A stretch of 64,000 nucleotides of DNA, taken from positions 930,001-994,000 of the forward strand of contig NZ_CP061303.1 of the NCBI RefSeq assembly GCF_018687695.1, in the 5' to 3' direction. Made by a program: the position numbers and the translations under genes. Under the pieces are notes generated by a model. It worked only from the letters and a program-made list of their open reading frames with translations, searched no databases and was not told the origin of the DNA. This DNA is from Polynucleobacter sp. MG-6-Vaara-E2. Lineage in GTDB: Bacteria; Pseudomonadota; Gammaproteobacteria; Burkholderiales; Burkholderiaceae. Of this stretch, positions 63,197-64,000 are shown in pieces (the first letter of the stretch is position 1; the number at the start of each line of letters is the position of its first letter).

Positions 63197-64000
63197 TTAA
63201 ACCGGCTTTACAGATTTACGAATTTGCTCAAGCACATCCTTAGCTGAAGCTGGAATTGGCGTGCCTGGTCCATAGATTCCTTTAACACCTGCTTCATATA
63301 GGAACTCATAATCCTGTCTTGGAATGACGCCACCTACGAACACAATGATGTCGTCAGAGCCCTGCTTCTTCAGCTCAGCAATAATCGCTGGCACCAATGT
63401 TTTATGACCAGCTGCTAAAGTCGATACGCCTAAGGCATGTACGTCATTCTCAATCGCCTGGCGAGCACACTCTTCAGGTGTTTGGAACAATGGTCCAATG
63501 TCCACATCAAAACCTAAGTCTGCATAGGCAGTAGCCACAACTTTGGCTCCACGATCATGACCATCTTGACCAAGTTTGGCAATCATCACGCGTGGTCGAC
63601 GGCCAAAGTCTTTTGCAAAATCAGCGATTTCTGTTTGTAGTTTTGCCCAACCTTCGGGTGAGTCATAGGCAGCTGCATACACTCCGGTCACCTTTTGAGT
63701 ATCGGCGCGATGGCGCCCGTAAACTTTTTCCAATGCATCAGATACTTCACCAACCGTTGCACGTAAACGAATTGCGTTTACAGACAACTCCAATAAATTG
63801 CCTGAGTTATCCTCAGCAGCCTTGGTTAGCGCCTCTAATGCGGCCTCTACTTTTTTGCCATCCCGTTTAGCTTTGATTTCTTTCAAACGTGCGACCTGAC
63901 CTTCGCGAACCTTATCGTTATCAATCATCAGTACATCAACAAGATCTTCTTTGCCAAGCTTGTACTTATTCACGCCCACAATGACATCTGAACCTGAGTC
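63197..64000 (-). CDS. Methylmalonyl-CoA mutase (C-terminal part, runs off right edge)
   Basis: The last 267 codons of a gene that continues beyond the right edge. The cobalamin-binding domain is complete, with the cobalt-ligand His in KLGQDGHDRGAKV, and FVGGVIPRQDYEFL and GVKGIYGPGTPI near the end. The helical linker before it is also mutase-like. It isomerises methylmalonyl-CoA to succinyl-CoA. The reading frame stays open to the edge. Subunit type is probably the large single-chain mutase, but the catalytic TIM barrel is outside the window. Confidence 0.95.
   Translation of the reverse strand, partial: DSGSDVIVGVNKYKLGKEDLVDVLMIDNDKVREGQVARLKEIKAKRDGKKVEAALEALTKAAEDNSGNLLELSVNAIRLRATVGEVSDALEKVYGRHRADTQKVTGVYAAAYDSPEGWAKLQTEIADFAKDFGRRPRVMIAKLGQDGHDRGAKVVATAYADLGFDVDIGPLFQTPEECARQAIENDVHALGVSTLAAGHKTLVPAIIAELKKQGSDDIIVFVGGVIPRQDYEFLYEAGVKGIYGPGTPIPASAKDVLEQIRKSVKPV

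Overview
This window is ordinary chromosome from a betaproteobacterium of the order Burkholderiales. The moderate GC content, the compact spacing and the gene orders (tig-clpP-clpX-lon-tRNA-Val-ppiD; pyrG-kdsA-eno-ftsB; phaC-phaB-phaR; tsaB-rimI; propionyl-CoA carboxylase with methylmalonyl-CoA mutase) most resemble a free-living freshwater Polynucleobacter. The genus is inferred from memory of gene content and was not checked by a search. I see no prophage, insertion sequence, CRISPR array or genomic island. Almost every base is coding, tRNA or a short intergenic region.

Layout. 1-7.6 kb: the 5' end of selO, a thioesterase, an NRDE protein, ygfZ, then mltG-tmk-holB-tatD with an ankyrin protein, and a small K+-channel-like protein. 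7.6-14.6 kb: a mixed stretch with a DUF3108 protein, an HNH nuclease, a YqiA-like esterase, two glyoxylate-pathway enzymes (glxR/garR-type and hyi), a duplicated-domain exported protein, an M48 lipoprotein protease, an orphan DUF4118 membrane protein and an alpha/beta hydrolase. 14.6-22.4 kb: tRNA-Asp, tRNA-Glu and tRNA-Ala behind gltX, then hslO, ftsB-eno-kdsA-pyrG, a DUF2147 protein and a small superinfection-immunity-type membrane protein. 22.4-32.8 kb: acnB, a spermidine-synthase-like protein, purL, a LolD-like ATPase, tesA and ppiD. 32.9-40.7 kb: the proteostasis block (tRNA-Val, lon, clpX, clpP, tig), tRNA-Leu, ispF and ispD. 40.7-52.8 kb: mfd, serB, a thiolase, rimO, the phaR-phaB-phaC storage cluster, pgeF and rluD. 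52.8-64 kb: bamD, alr, lplT, the tsaB-rimI-psi-like operon, and a propionate-oxidation operon (methylmalonyl-CoA mutase, meaB, pccB, pccA, epimerase-like) that runs off the right edge.

How the genes work together. The pha cluster makes polyhydroxybutyrate from acetoacetyl-CoA, probably fed by the thiolase just beyond rimO. The pcc/mcm operon carries propionyl-CoA to succinyl-CoA and so into the TCA cycle, where acnB acts. Lon, ClpXP and trigger factor form a protein quality-control block, and lon has a recognisable heat-shock-type (sigma-32) promoter.

Most notable items. (1) A cysteine-free, degenerate uracil-DNA-glycosylase-like protein is translationally coupled behind rimI; I propose it as a psi/HolD-like clamp-loader subunit. 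(2) lon has a near-consensus sigma-32 promoter. (3) A perfect 12-bp palindrome lies over the acnB promoter. (4) An epimerase-like protein has lost one expected metal ligand. (5) Several head-to-head gene pairs have essentially no intergenic space. I did not find a clearly new multi-gene system.
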